Assembly (NCBI GenBank): GCA_035361075.1
Contig: DAOSBX010000015.1
Span: 11,874-75,873 of the forward strand
Reading direction: 5' to 3'
Source: Candidatus Hydrogenedens sp.
GTDB taxonomy: Bacteria > Hydrogenedentota > Hydrogenedentia > Hydrogenedentales > Hydrogenedentaceae
Length of the DNA: 64,000 bases
The notes below the pieces were generated by a model. That model saw nothing but the letters and a program-made list of their open reading frames with translations, was not told the DNA's origin and made no database searches. The position numbers and the translations under genes are program-made. Of the stretch, positions 16,703 to 25,721 are shown piece by piece (positions within the stretch are counted from its first letter, which is position 1; every line of letters begins with the position of its first letter).

Positions 16703-19700
16703 AATTGTTGCCTCTTATCTTATTACTCACTGTGCCTTCCTTTTTTACTACATATATTTATGGATTATCTCTCACTACTACTCCCCTATTTTTTGAACCC
16801 AACTTGCATCGATTCTCATCTGATGTCCTGTTTTATTCCTCATCAACACCTATTTCTGTCGCATGTTATAAAGATTCCATTATCTTTCACGACATATACT
16901 CAAATATATATTTAAAAGTGAGTTTTAACAAAAGCAATACACAATCAATCTCTGGTAGCATATCCCTACCTTCATATTCATGTTATTTCGACAAATATTT
17001 CAATTCTAAAAATGTTCCCATTATATCGCCACATTACAAAGCAGTTATTTACAAAGAAATATATCCGAATATCGACTTATATCTTTATGAAAATAGTAAA
17101 CATTTTGAGTTTGATTTCATCATTTATCCCCATGCTAATTGGAATCAAATTTCATTAAACTTTGATGTACTGTCACAAAATACATGGGTTCCAGTTATAC
17201 CAAAATTATCTAATAATAAAATTATCATTACTTATAACAACTCTTACTTTGAGTTTTTTGCTCCTTGTGCTTTTCAATGGATTAATGGACAAAAAAGAAC
17301 TATTCCAATTAAAATTCTCAATGATAATGGAATTAACTTTAATCTATCTGACTCAAATTTTAACCCCAATTATCCACTAATATTAGACCCTACGTTGCTT
17401 GCTGGAACATATCTTGGTGGTAATAATACCGATAAAATTATTGATGTAAAAGTAGACTCCGCAGGGAATATATATCTAATTGGTGAAACTAAATCTCCTA
17501 ATTTTCCAACAAGTTATGGGGTGTTTCAAAGTAATTTTTTAGGTGGTGATATAACAGGAGATATATTTGTAACAAAGATGAACCCTACTGCAAACCAGAT
17601 TTTATTCTCCACATTTTTAGGCGGTTCTGGTGATGACAGTCCAACATGTTTAGAAATTGACTCTTATCGCAACATTTACATAGCAGGTATTACATCCTCT
17701 TCGGATTTTCCTATTACCGCAAATGCATATCAAAATCAAAAAAGAGGGAATCGTGACAGCTTTTTTGTAAAACTAAGTTCTACTGGACAAAATTTAATAT
17801 ATAGTTCCTATATCGGTGGAAGTGTAGATGAAAGTATCATGTCTCTTGATATTTTGCCAAATCAGCAAGTGATATTAACAGGTTGGACACAATCCAATGA
17901 TTTTCCTGTCGTAGGAGATTCTAATTTAAATTTAACATTCGGCGGAGGTGGTTTAGATGGTTTTTTGGTGAAATATGATTCTTCATTAAATTTATTATGG
18001 AGTGGTTACATTGGCACTTCTGGAATAGATTTATGTAAAACAGTAAGGTATTATAACAATACATTTATTTTAGGAGGATATACATCATCTCAGAATTTCC
18101 CGACTACTTCAGGAACAATACAACCTAACTACAGAGGGGGATATTATGATTCGTTTATTATGACATTATCCGCTGAAGATACGTCTCTCATTGCCTCAAC
18201 GTTCATCGGCGGAAATTTAGCTGATTTATGTAATGATTTGTGTTTAGACTCCAATGGAAACATATACATAACAGGAGAAACCTCATCATCAAATTTTCCT
18301 GTTACCATTTCTTCATTCCAAGTAAGTTATGGAGGGGGTGAAAAAGATGCATTTGTAACAAAATTAAATCCGTCACTAAATCAAATCGTGTTCAGTAGTT
18401 ACTTAGGCGGTAGCAAAACAGAATCAAGTCTTGGCATTTCATTGGATAGTACCTCTCGTGTGTATGTTGTAGGATATACATATTCTGGAGATTTCCCCGT
18501 AATTTATGGAACTTTACAACCTAATTATGGAGGGAATCAAGATGCTTTCTTTTCATGCTTTAATCAAAACGGAAGTTTGCTTCAATACAGCACATACTAC
18601 GGAGGAAATAATGAAGAAAAAGCAAGAGCACTATTTATTACAAGTTCTAATGTAATGTATATGGTCGGTGAAACTGCCTCTACCATTTTACCTATAACAT
18701 CAGGAACATATCAGACGACCTTTGCTGGTGGTAGTTCAGATGGTTTCTTAGCAAGTATCGATGTCTCATCTCCCTTAACAGAAGGAGAAGGACAAACAGA
18801 AGGTGGAAATATAGAAGGTACACCTGAAGGCTCCTTTGAAGGTGAAGGATTGCGCGTCTGGTTAATTGCACCTATTGAACGCACCTTAAATGAAGGAAGT
18901 TCCACAACATTTGTTATTGGAATTTCTGGATACATTGGCACCGTTAACTATCAATGGCAATTTAAGAGTTCTTCAGGTGAAGAATATACCCCCATTCTTT
19001 ACTCTAATAGCCCCATGTTAACATTAAGAAATATAAATTTAAGCTCTGCTGGATTCTATCGTTGTAGAGTTTCTGATTCACAAGGAACTGTTTTTTCTTC
19101 ACCATTTAAATTAAATGTAATTTCTCAAACGGAAGGGACTCTTGAAGGAGGAACAGAAGGAGGGAATGAAGAGGGAAATATAGAAGGAGAAGGAAATATA
19201 GAAGGCAACAATGAAGGTATATTAGAAGGGATAACTGAAGGTTCTGTTGATGGCACAACAGAAGGAATAATCGCAGAAGGTGAAGGGAACGCATCCGAAG
19301 GTAACATTGAAGGAGAAGGTGATGGTGAAGGTAGTCTAAATTCTCCATGTAACTTGGAAATTCAGGGTTTAGAAACCCACAGTCTTCTAATGGACATGGC
19401 ACAAAATATTTACTATATTTTTGTACCAATTGAAGGCACATTAAACGATATTATCATTAACATTTCCCTTACCCATGATGATTTACGACAAATATTAATT
19501 CAACTTATTTCCCCAGCAGGAACAGAATTATTTTTAATGATTTATCCTTCACAAGGAGGAACCATATTAGACAATGTATTTTTTGATGATTATGCAGAAA
19601 TTAGCATTACTGAAGGAACAAATCCTTTCGCTGGAAGTTATAAACCTATAGGATTTCTGGGCGTTTTAAAAGGTGAACATATCTACGGGATGTGGACATT

Positions 19701-20100
19701 GCGTATCGTGGACTCACAAACGGGTGGAAGAGGTTATCTTGAATCGTGGAAACTAATATTTAACACATATTCATGTAATAATGCCGAAGGACAAAATCCA
19801 GAAGGAGAAATGAACGATTATCATTCTGCGGACATAAACCATGACTATACTATTTCATTACCAGAACTATTAAGGGTTATTCAGATATTCAACTCTGGTT
19901 CGTATCACTGTGACATAACAGGAGAAGACTTTTTTGGATTAGGTACTGGAGACCAAAATTGTGTTAGGCATACTTCTGATTACCTCCCCCCTTATTGGAC
20001 AATAACCCTACCAGAGTTACTACGACTTATACAACTATTTAATGTCGGCGGTTATCGTGTTTGCTCTGATAGTGAAGATGGTTTTTGTTTGCCTGAGTAA
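16684..20100 (+). CDS. Large secreted beta-propeller/Ig/P-domain protein
   Basis: The 1138-residue protein has a signal peptide (1-29), a DUF7948-like N-terminal domain (about 35-235) and a run of SBBP-type propeller repeats (about 240-690; recurring YLGG/IGG...D...G.IY..G.T.S..FP). An EG-rich linker, an Ig-like domain (about 720-810, DSQGTVFSS), a longer EG-rich linker (815-884), a P/proprotein-convertase-like domain (about 890-1035, MWTLRIVD) and the tandem ELLRVIQ module (1046-1138) follow. No catalytic domain is seen, so it is probably a structural or adhesive surface protein. AAGGA eight bases before ATG 16684 sets the start, 19 bases inside the previous gene. Confidence 0.85.
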   Translation: MQNARLKLLPLILLLTVPSFFTTYIYGLSLTTTPLFFEPNLHRFSSDVLFYSSSTPISVACYKDSIIFHDIYSNIYLKVSFNKSNTQSISGSISLPSYSCYFDKYFNSKNVPIISPHYKAVIYKEIYPNIDLYLYENSKHFEFDFIIYPHANWNQISLNFDVLSQNTWVPVIPKLSNNKIIITYNNSYFEFFAPCAFQWINGQKRTIPIKILNDNGINFNLSDSNFNPNYPLILDPTLLAGTYLGGNNTDKIIDVKVDSAGNIYLIGETKSPNFPTSYGVFQSNFLGGDITGDIFVTKMNPTANQILFSTFLGGSGDDSPTCLEIDSYRNIYIAGITSSSDFPITANAYQNQKRGNRDSFFVKLSSTGQNLIYSSYIGGSVDESIMSLDILPNQQVILTGWTQSNDFPVVGDSNLNLTFGGGGLDGFLVKYDSSLNLLWSGYIGTSGIDLCKTVRYYNNTFILGGYTSSQNFPTTSGTIQPNYRGGYYDSFIMTLSAEDTSLIASTFIGGNLADLCNDLCLDSNGNIYITGETSSSNFPVTISSFQVSYGGGEKDAFVTKLNPSLNQIVFSSYLGGSKTESSLGISLDSTSRVYVVGYTYSGDFPVIYGTLQPNYGGNQDAFFSCFNQNGSLLQYSTYYGGNNEEKARALFITSSNVMYMVGETASTILPITSGTYQTTFAGGSSDGFLASIDVSSPLTEGEGQTEGGNIEGTPEGSFEGEGLRVWLIAPIERTLNEGSSTTFVIGISGYIGTVNYQWQFKSSSGEEYTPILYSNSPMLTLRNINLSSAGFYRCRVSDSQGTVFSSPFKLNVISQTEGTLEGGTEGGNEEGNIEGEGNIEGNNEGILEGITEGSVDGTTEGIIAEGEGNASEGNIEGEGDGEGSLNSPCNLEIQGLETHSLLMDMAQNIYYIFVPIEGTLNDIIINISLTHDDLRQILIQLISPAGTELFLMIYPSQGGTILDNVFFDDYAEISITEGTNPFAGSYKPIGFLGVLKGEHIYGMWTLRIVDSQTGGRGYLESWKLIFNTYSCNNAEGQNPEGEMNDYHSADINHDYTISLPELLRVIQIFNSGSYHCDITGEDFFGLGTGDQNCVRHTSDYLPPYWTITLPELLRLIQLFNVGGYRVCSDSEDGFCLPE
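19127..19335 (+). repeat. Glu-Gly-rich low-complexity linker coding region
   Basis: About 70 codons encode irregular EGE, EGN, TEG and EGT units (for example NIEGEGNIEGNNEG). A shorter linker of the same kind is at 18778-18849. The degenerate period of three to four codons suggests expansion by slippage or recombination. It separates the Ig-like and P domains and gives misleading Pro/Ser ORFs on the other strand. Confidence 0.85.
19821..20097 (+). repeat. Tandem HSAD-ELLRVIQ-EDG module at the C-terminus of the propeller protein
   Basis: Two units: HSADINHDYTISLPELLRVI followed by NSGSYHC, a GEDFFGLG stretch, then HTSDYLPPYWTITLPELLRL followed by EDGFCLPE. Position by position it matches the N-terminal module of the preceding gene's product (15674-15952), although here it sits at the C-terminus. 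The first unit contains a short Asp/Asn string (DINHDY) that could be a decayed calcium loop. Confidence 0.75.
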
Positions 20101-20109
20101 GAAAATAAA

Positions 20110-20967
20110 CTACTCAATTTCAGCAAAACCTATTTCCAATAAGTTATTTGCAATCCTAAACCTTTCTGAAGACTTTTTAGCCCCTAATACAACACTTATC
20201 AACCTTTTATTTGCTCTTTTTGCTGTAGCAACGATACAGTGCCCAGCAGATTTCGTATATCCCGTTTTTATCCCATCGCAACCGACTGTTAAAAATAACA
20301 ACTCATTCGTATTATCTCTCTCAATTCCTTCCTTTTCGAGAATAAGCTTCTTCTTTGATGTCCATGACAAAATTAATGGATATTTACAGCACTCTTTGGC
20401 AAGTATTGAAATGTCATTGGCTGTTGTTTTGTCTAAATCGAGACCAGATTTAACAGGGTAACCATTAACAGTGTGATATACTGTCGATTTCATACCTAAT
20501 TTTTTTGCCATATCATTCATCTCTTGAATACATTCTTCTTTGGATTTCCATAATGTCTGTGCTATCAATTCTGCTGATGTATTAGAGGATATTATAGCAA
20601 TCGCATCCATTAACCAAGACAATTGATATTCCTTATCAGAGGCTATAATAATATCCATCATGTTCTGTGGATATATAGTTTTCTTTACTTTGACTATCTC
20701 ATTAAGTTCAACTTTACCTGTATTAACTTTTTGTGCTACAAGATACATCAACATCATCTTTACTAAACTGGCAGGTGAACGAACTAAATCAGCATATTCT
20801 TGTAATAATATCTTATTATTATTCACATCTAAACATAACTCACTAATCGGTGTTGTATCCTCATTTTTTGGTGTTGTTTTCTTTATCCTTGTTGCACCAG
20901 TTACCATTACAAAAGAATGAGTTATAAAATCTCTTCTTGAATATTTTTTTAACTTTATTCTCGGCAT
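20110..20967 (-). CDS. D-Ala-D-Ala carboxypeptidase-like protein (peptidase S11) with Tat-type signal
   Basis: The 285-residue protein has all three penicillin-binding motifs: S67-L-V-K70, S127-S-N129 and K234-T-G236 (DGIKTGYTKSAG). It fits the S11 family of DD-carboxypeptidases that trim peptidoglycan stem peptides, but it lacks the C-terminal PBP5 domain and is short. The N-terminus has SRRDFI (twin Arg 11-12) followed by a weakly hydrophobic stretch, a possible Tat signal; no clear cleavage site is seen. It begins four bases after the hybrid kinase gene ends, so the two share a transcript. Confidence 0.85.
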   Translation of the reverse strand: MPRIKLKKYSRRDFITHSFVMVTGATRIKKTTPKNEDTTPISELCLDVNNNKILLQEYADLVRSPASLVKMMLMYLVAQKVNTGKVELNEIVKVKKTIYPQNMMDIIIASDKEYQLSWLMDAIAIISSNTSAELIAQTLWKSKEECIQEMNDMAKKLGMKSTVYHTVNGYPVKSGLDLDKTTANDISILAKECCKYPLILSWTSKKKLILEKEGIERDNTNELLFLTVGCDGIKTGYTKSAGHCIVATAKRANKRLISVVLGAKKSSERFRIANNLLEIGFAEIE

Positions 20968-20971
20968 ATAA

Positions 20972-23740
20972 CTAATTCTTACTTGTCGTTATTTCTTCAG
21001 TGTTTTCTTTTTTTAACAATTCCATCAACATTCCAATAAGAAACGGTTTATTCAATATTTTACCTTTTAGCTGATATGGTGAATCTTCAAATCTCAAATT
21101 ATTTCCTGATAAAATATATATAAGTTTAAATCCATTCTTTTCTTCTAAATCGTGTAACTTGTCCTTTTCTTCTTTCGTTAAGTCGTCCAAATCTATAATT
21201 ATTGCATAAGGTTTAAACTTCTCTATCCACGTCACAATATCGATATATTTTTCTAAAAAGATACAATTCTCGTCGTTATCACTTAATGCCCAATTTATAA
21301 ATTCTCTCAACATATTTTCAGGCTCATAAACTAAAATCAACCTCTCTTTTTTATGATCTGTTTTGTCAGGTAGTGATAGTGCTTCTACTCTTTCACCCGA
21401 TAATATTCTATTTATTAATTCAATTAACAATTTTGCAGAAAATGGCTTTTCTAAAAAGCATATTTTTTCATTTATATGCCTTACATAATCAGTACTAATC
21501 TTTATTGCTTCGTCAATTAATATTATTATGTCAATACCTTCAAAAACATATTCTTCTTCAATCTTATGTACCAAGGATAAAATATGTTCTGCTTCCTGTT
21601 CGTATGTATTTATTAAAATCAAATCTGGTTGTTTTTCAGTAACCATACGTGTTAATTCATAAATATTTTTTACTCTTTCCATTTTACTTTGTATTTTGAC
21701 ATCTATACTTGATAAAGCGTTATATAAAGCAGTTTCATTGTCTACTAAAATTATTTTATTTGTAATTTGTTCTCCTTTTATTTCTTCCATAACATTAAAA
21801 ATACTATCAGGTAAAATTACTGTAAATTTACTTCCTTTCCCAGGGACACTATAAACTTCTATCTTCCCGTGATGAGCATCTACAATTCCTTTAGCAACTG
21901 CCAGACCAATTCCTGTTCCTTCATACTTTCGTGTAGGAGAACTATCCACCTGGAAAAACTTTTCAAATATTTTTTCGTGGAATTCAGGTGGAATACCAAT
22001 TCCTGTATCTGAAACGGATATTTCTAATGTTGTGCCCTCCCTTATATTAGCTGAAATCTCTACACAACCACTTATTTCTGTAAATTTAACTGCATTATTT
22101 AATAATATACCGATAACCTGACTTATTTTTTCTCTATCTGCACATACATATATATCATTATCTCCATTTAACCACTTTAATTCCAGCTGTTTAGCAATCA
22201 CTTTTGGTCTAATAAATGATATATTTTCTTCCATAAGTTCATTTATAGAAAATAGTTTCTTTCTTATTTGGAGTCCTTTAATCTCCATTCTGCTAAACTC
22301 TATCATCTCATTTACCATTCTTAATAATCGTTGGGTATTCCTTTGCATTGTTTTTATAGAATGCTCCTGATTTGGAGTTAATGGACCCAAAGAAGAGGAT
22401 AATAGCATTTCTATGTAACCTTGAATTGTACTTATGGGCGTCCTTAATTCATGACTAACATTTGAAAGGAAAGCATCTTTGTTTTTCCCATATTGTCTTA
22501 ATTCTTCATTAAGTTTTTCTAATTGTTTTGTCCTTTCTTCCAACTCACTTTGCATCTTCTTTTGCTGTCTTAAATCCGAAATAACCAAAGAATACTTGTA
22601 TTCATTCTCATTGTCAGCTGGAATTATGGATACAGAAACTAAGGTTGGCACTTCTTTGTACCCACAACATAAAAAATTGACTTCTTTTCGTCGTTCGACA
22701 CCAGAAGCATCGAGTATAGATAGTAATTTGACCAGATTTATTTTATCTAATAATTCATATATACTCTTTCCTATAATCTGTTCTCTTTCGCTATTGAGCA
22801 TTGAACAAAAACAGTCATTCACCATTATTATTTTGTGCTGACTATCAAGCAATACAAACCCCTCATTCATTGTCAATATAAGTTGTCTCAAATTCTCTTC
22901 GGATTCTCTTAATTTCCGTGTTTTTTCCTCCGCTATTTTTTCCAGTTCCTCTGCATGCTTTCGCACCTTCTCTGACAATACTTTCAACTCCGTTATGTCC
23001 TTTACTGTGGCAAGAATTGCTTTGTGTCGACCTTTTCTATCAAAAATAGGTGTTCCATGAATCCAGAAATATTTTCTTTGCTGGTTAATATCTATTTCTA
23101 TCTCATACTCTCCACTAATTCCATATCCTCTTGTTAACCATTTTCTACCTATTTCCTGCACATTATACTTTCTTGCCATTTCTAACACAGACATCCCAAT
23201 AATTTCTTTCTTGGATACCGATAAGAATCTACAAAATTGCTCATTTACATCTACGATGGTGCCATCAGGACTGCTTAAAACAAATCCTTCTGAGATATGT
23301 TCCGTCAACACCTTAAACCGTTCAGCAATCTCTTCGATATTTTCACTTCGACGAACTAATATAATTGCAAACATTAACATCCCTAAAAGGAAACTGCCAA
23401 TCCCTATCATTTCAGATATCCTACGTATTCCCTCAGGTAATGACTCATACCAATAAGGATTTAATGTAGTGCCTGTAAGTACCCAAAAACCTGCTGATAC
23501 CAATAATATTATGCCTAATACTAAAAAAACTCTTTCTATAAATGTTGTATGGTATTTACTTAAAAAAAGGATGGTAAAGAAAGGAGGAATGACAATAGAA
23601 ATAGCACCCGCAATATATTTCATCAACTCCGAAGTTATAATCTCTTGAGTTATAAATAATCCACCAAAACCAACTATAAATGGTAAAACCAATGATAAAA
23701 GTCGCTCACGAGACTTAATTACTGCTGTTCTTTCTTTCAT
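20972..23740 (-). CDS. Hybrid sensor histidine kinase with two PAS and two receiver-like domains
   Basis: The 922-residue protein has about four membrane segments (about 13-130), PAS1 (142-254), a coiled coil, PAS2 (286-396), a second coiled coil and a HisKA domain with H430 in SHELRTPIST. The HATPase boxes are NNAVKFTE, DTGIGIPPEF and GTGIGLAVAKGI. Two receiver-like domains follow (about 665-785 and 798-915). The first has LILINTYEQ, with Asn where the phosphoacceptor Asp is expected. The second retains an acidic IIIDLDD block but has lost the acidic N-terminal pair (ILVYEPE). Phosphotransfer within the protein may therefore be limited to the last domain or absent. Confidence 0.9.
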   Translation of the reverse strand: MKERTAVIKSRERLLSLVLPFIVGFGGLFITQEIITSELMKYIAGAISIVIPPFFTILFLSKYHTTFIERVFLVLGIILLVSAGFWVLTGTTLNPYWYESLPEGIRRISEMIGIGSFLLGMLMFAIILVRRSENIEEIAERFKVLTEHISEGFVLSSPDGTIVDVNEQFCRFLSVSKKEIIGMSVLEMARKYNVQEIGRKWLTRGYGISGEYEIEIDINQQRKYFWIHGTPIFDRKGRHKAILATVKDITELKVLSEKVRKHAEELEKIAEEKTRKLRESEENLRQLILTMNEGFVLLDSQHKIIMVNDCFCSMLNSEREQIIGKSIYELLDKINLVKLLSILDASGVERRKEVNFLCCGYKEVPTLVSVSIIPADNENEYKYSLVISDLRQQKKMQSELEERTKQLEKLNEELRQYGKNKDAFLSNVSHELRTPISTIQGYIEMLLSSSLGPLTPNQEHSIKTMQRNTQRLLRMVNEMIEFSRMEIKGLQIRKKLFSINELMEENISFIRPKVIAKQLELKWLNGDNDIYVCADREKISQVIGILLNNAVKFTEISGCVEISANIREGTTLEISVSDTGIGIPPEFHEKIFEKFFQVDSSPTRKYEGTGIGLAVAKGIVDAHHGKIEVYSVPGKGSKFTVILPDSIFNVMEEIKGEQITNKIILVDNETALYNALSSIDVKIQSKMERVKNIYELTRMVTEKQPDLILINTYEQEAEHILSLVHKIEEEYVFEGIDIIILIDEAIKISTDYVRHINEKICFLEKPFSAKLLIELINRILSGERVEALSLPDKTDHKKERLILVYEPENMLREFINWALSDNDENCIFLEKYIDIVTWIEKFKPYAIIIDLDDLTKEEKDKLHDLEEKNGFKLIYILSGNNLRFEDSPYQLKGKILNKPFLIGMLMELLKKENTEEITTSKN

Positions 23741-23762
23741 CTATTGTTTCCTTATTAGTTCA

Positions 23763-24227
23763 TCATTCTTTATTTTTTATTATTCTTTTAACGATATCGT
23801 CACATCTCTCATTTTGTACATTTTTACTATGACCTTTTATCCATTTCCACGTTACAATATGTCTATCTATCAGCGATTTCAATTCAAACCATAAATCAGC
23901 ATTTTTCACGTCACCTTTAGTTGTTTTCCATCCATTATCCATCCATTTAGGCAACCATTCTGTCATCCCCTTTTTTAAATATTCTGAATCTGTATATACA
24001 ATAACTTCGCATTTTCGTTTCAAGGCTTTCAGTGCCTCTACCGCAGCTCTCAATTCCATTCGGTTATTTGTCGTATTTTCTTCACTTCCACTGATAACCT
24101 TTTCTTTATCACCATATATCAAAATAGCAGACCAAGCACCCTTACCTGGATTTGGAATACATCCACCATCGGTATAAATTTCTACATGTGGCAAATTATT
24201 TTTACTATTATTATCTTTATTGCTCAT
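23763..24227 (-). CDS. rnhA: Ribonuclease HI
   Basis: The 154-residue protein has the catalytic carboxylates in IYTDGGCIPNPGKGAWSAIL (Asp), NNRMELRAAVEAL (Glu), VYTDSEYLKKG (Asp) and a C-terminal RCDDIV (Asp). This matches the bacterial RNase HI of similar length that removes RNA from RNA-DNA hybrids. The basic handle region is short (WLPKWMDNGWKT). The start overlaps the end of the ankyrin lipoprotein gene by 11 bases and the hybrid kinase gene starts 22 bases downstream. Confidence 0.95.
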   Translation of the reverse strand: MSNKDNNSKNNLPHVEIYTDGGCIPNPGKGAWSAILIYGDKEKVISGSEENTTNNRMELRAAVEALKALKRKCEVIVYTDSEYLKKGMTEWLPKWMDNGWKTTKGDVKNADLWFELKSLIDRHIVTWKWIKGHSKNVQNERCDDIVKRIIKNKE

Positions 24228-24750
24228 TATTGTCTTTTACTAATTCCCTTAACCAATCACTATTTCTATATTCATTTGCTAATTGCATTGCTGTAAATCC
24301 TTGATTATTTTTCTCGTCGTTGCTCAATCCTATTTCTAAAAAGTATTTTCCGACCGATACCGCCCCAAATACTGCTGAAGTATGTAAAACGGTATCACCA
24401 AATTTATCTTTTTTCTTAATATCTGCACCATGCTGTACCAGCCATCTTGCTGGTCCTTTTAAATCCCACATCGCACATACATGAAGAGGTGTCATTCCCG
24501 TTTTATCCTGCACATTCATGTCAATACCATATCTATAAAGTAGTTCCATAGTTTTCTTACTTCCGCTACAAACAGCATAATGTAACAGATTTTTGCCTAA
24601 CGTGTCTTTGCTATAAATAATCTTGGGTTCATTCAATAACATTTTTTCTAATGTTAAATAATCACCTTTCATTGCAAGGTCAAAACAAGAATCACTGCAA
24701 CCAGAAAATAATACTAACGCAAATAAAAACATCTTGTTATACATTGACAT
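24217..24750 (-). CDS. Ankyrin-repeat lipoprotein
   Basis: Taking the ATG at 24750, preceded by GTGAGG at six-base spacing (rather than the GTG at 24762 that forms part of that site), the 177-residue product begins MSMYNKMFLFALVLFSGC. This is a lipoprotein signal with lipobox cysteine C18. Four ankyrin-type repeats follow (about 45-170), with typical GKNLLHYAVCSG, GMTPLHVCAMWD and GDTVLHTSAVFG helices. Such proteins bind other proteins, here at the envelope. It heads a minus-strand operon with rnhA, the hybrid kinase and the S11 protein. Confidence 0.88.
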   Translation of the reverse strand: MSMYNKMFLFALVLFSGCSDSCFDLAMKGDYLTLEKMLLNEPKIIYSKDTLGKNLLHYAVCSGSKKTMELLYRYGIDMNVQDKTGMTPLHVCAMWDLKGPARWLVQHGADIKKKDKFGDTVLHTSAVFGAVSVGKYFLEIGLSNDEKNNQGFTAMQLANEYRNSDWLRELVKDNNEQ

Positions 24751-24844
24751 AATAAACCTCACACTACTATAAAACTAGGCTATTTTTTTTATTTAATTAT
24801 AGTATAATAATTACTATATAAAAGTGTAAATTGAGGGATAATAT

Positions 24845-25669
24845 ATGTCAAAAAGAGCCCCTGCGGTCAGTGGTCAGTTTTATCCTAAAGACCCAAAATT
24901 ACTTTTAGCACAAGCAAGTCTTTACATAGAACAAGCAAAGACAAAGCCTTCAACAGATAAAGTGTTAGCTATTATTGCACCTCATGCAGGGTATATGTAC
25001 TCAGGACCCACTGCGGGTTTTGCTTTTGCAAGAATACGCGAGCAAAAAATTAATCGCGTTCTTATTATTGGCAGGTCTCATCGCTACTTATTTGATGGGC
25101 TTGCTATTTGTGATTATGAGTGTTTTACCACACCATTAGGAGAATTTCCTGTTGACATTTCCTTTTATGAAGAGATGAAAGAAAAATTGCCATGTATAAT
25201 TAATTACTCGCATTTATATGAGCACTGCCTTGAAGTCATGCTCCCTTTCCTCTTCGTCAGTAATGGTATTGTACCAATTGTTCCTATTTTATTAGGGAAC
25301 GAATGCTCTAAGGAATATTATGAATATGGTGAGATACTTGCCTCTCTAACCGATAAAAAAGATTTGCTTATTGCTTCAACAGATTTATCCCATTATTTAC
25401 CAGAACCTCAAGCAAATGAAATAGATAATAATACAATTCAATCTATTGCAAGTAAAGACCCTAATAAAGTTATAAATGGCATCAAAGATGGATTATGCTC
25501 CATGTGTGGTTCTTCAGCAGTTGTTTTAGCTATGGGATTTGCTTCTACTTTTGGAAATTATTCTGTTAACGTTCTCGATTATTCTACGAGCGGAAAAACA
25601 TCAGGAGATTACAGTTCTGTCGTAGGTTATACCGCTATCAGTTTTGAGTTATCTCAACAAAACAATTAA
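24845..25669 (+). CDS. MEMO-family protein (AmmeMemoRadiSam system protein B type)
   Basis: The 274-residue protein starts RAPAVSGQFYPKDPK and contains APHAGYMYSGPTA, the family's first His-containing motif. STDLSHYLP lies in the middle and DYSTSGKTSGDYSSVVGY at the end. MEMO proteins resemble extradiol dioxygenases; in bacteria they often occur with an AMMECR1 domain and a radical SAM protein. Neither partner is in this window. GAGGGA lies six bases before the ATG. The next gene, a Nif3-like protein, follows by about 50 bases. Confidence 0.9.
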   Translation: MSKRAPAVSGQFYPKDPKLLLAQASLYIEQAKTKPSTDKVLAIIAPHAGYMYSGPTAGFAFARIREQKINRVLIIGRSHRYLFDGLAICDYECFTTPLGEFPVDISFYEEMKEKLPCIINYSHLYEHCLEVMLPFLFVSNGIVPIVPILLGNECSKEYYEYGEILASLTDKKDLLIASTDLSHYLPEPQANEIDNNTIQSIASKDPNKVINGIKDGLCSMCGSSAVVLAMGFASTFGNYSVNVLDYSTSGKTSGDYSSVVGYTAISFELSQQNN

Positions 25670-25721
25670 AATAATTTGATACATTTTATTTATAGGAGTG
25701 ATAAGTGAGAGGAATCTGAAT

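Noticed and set aside
19106..19441. Pro/Ser- and Leu/His-rich open frames on the minus strand inside the propeller gene
   Set aside because: They are the reverse reading of the Glu-Gly linker and lack ribosome sites.
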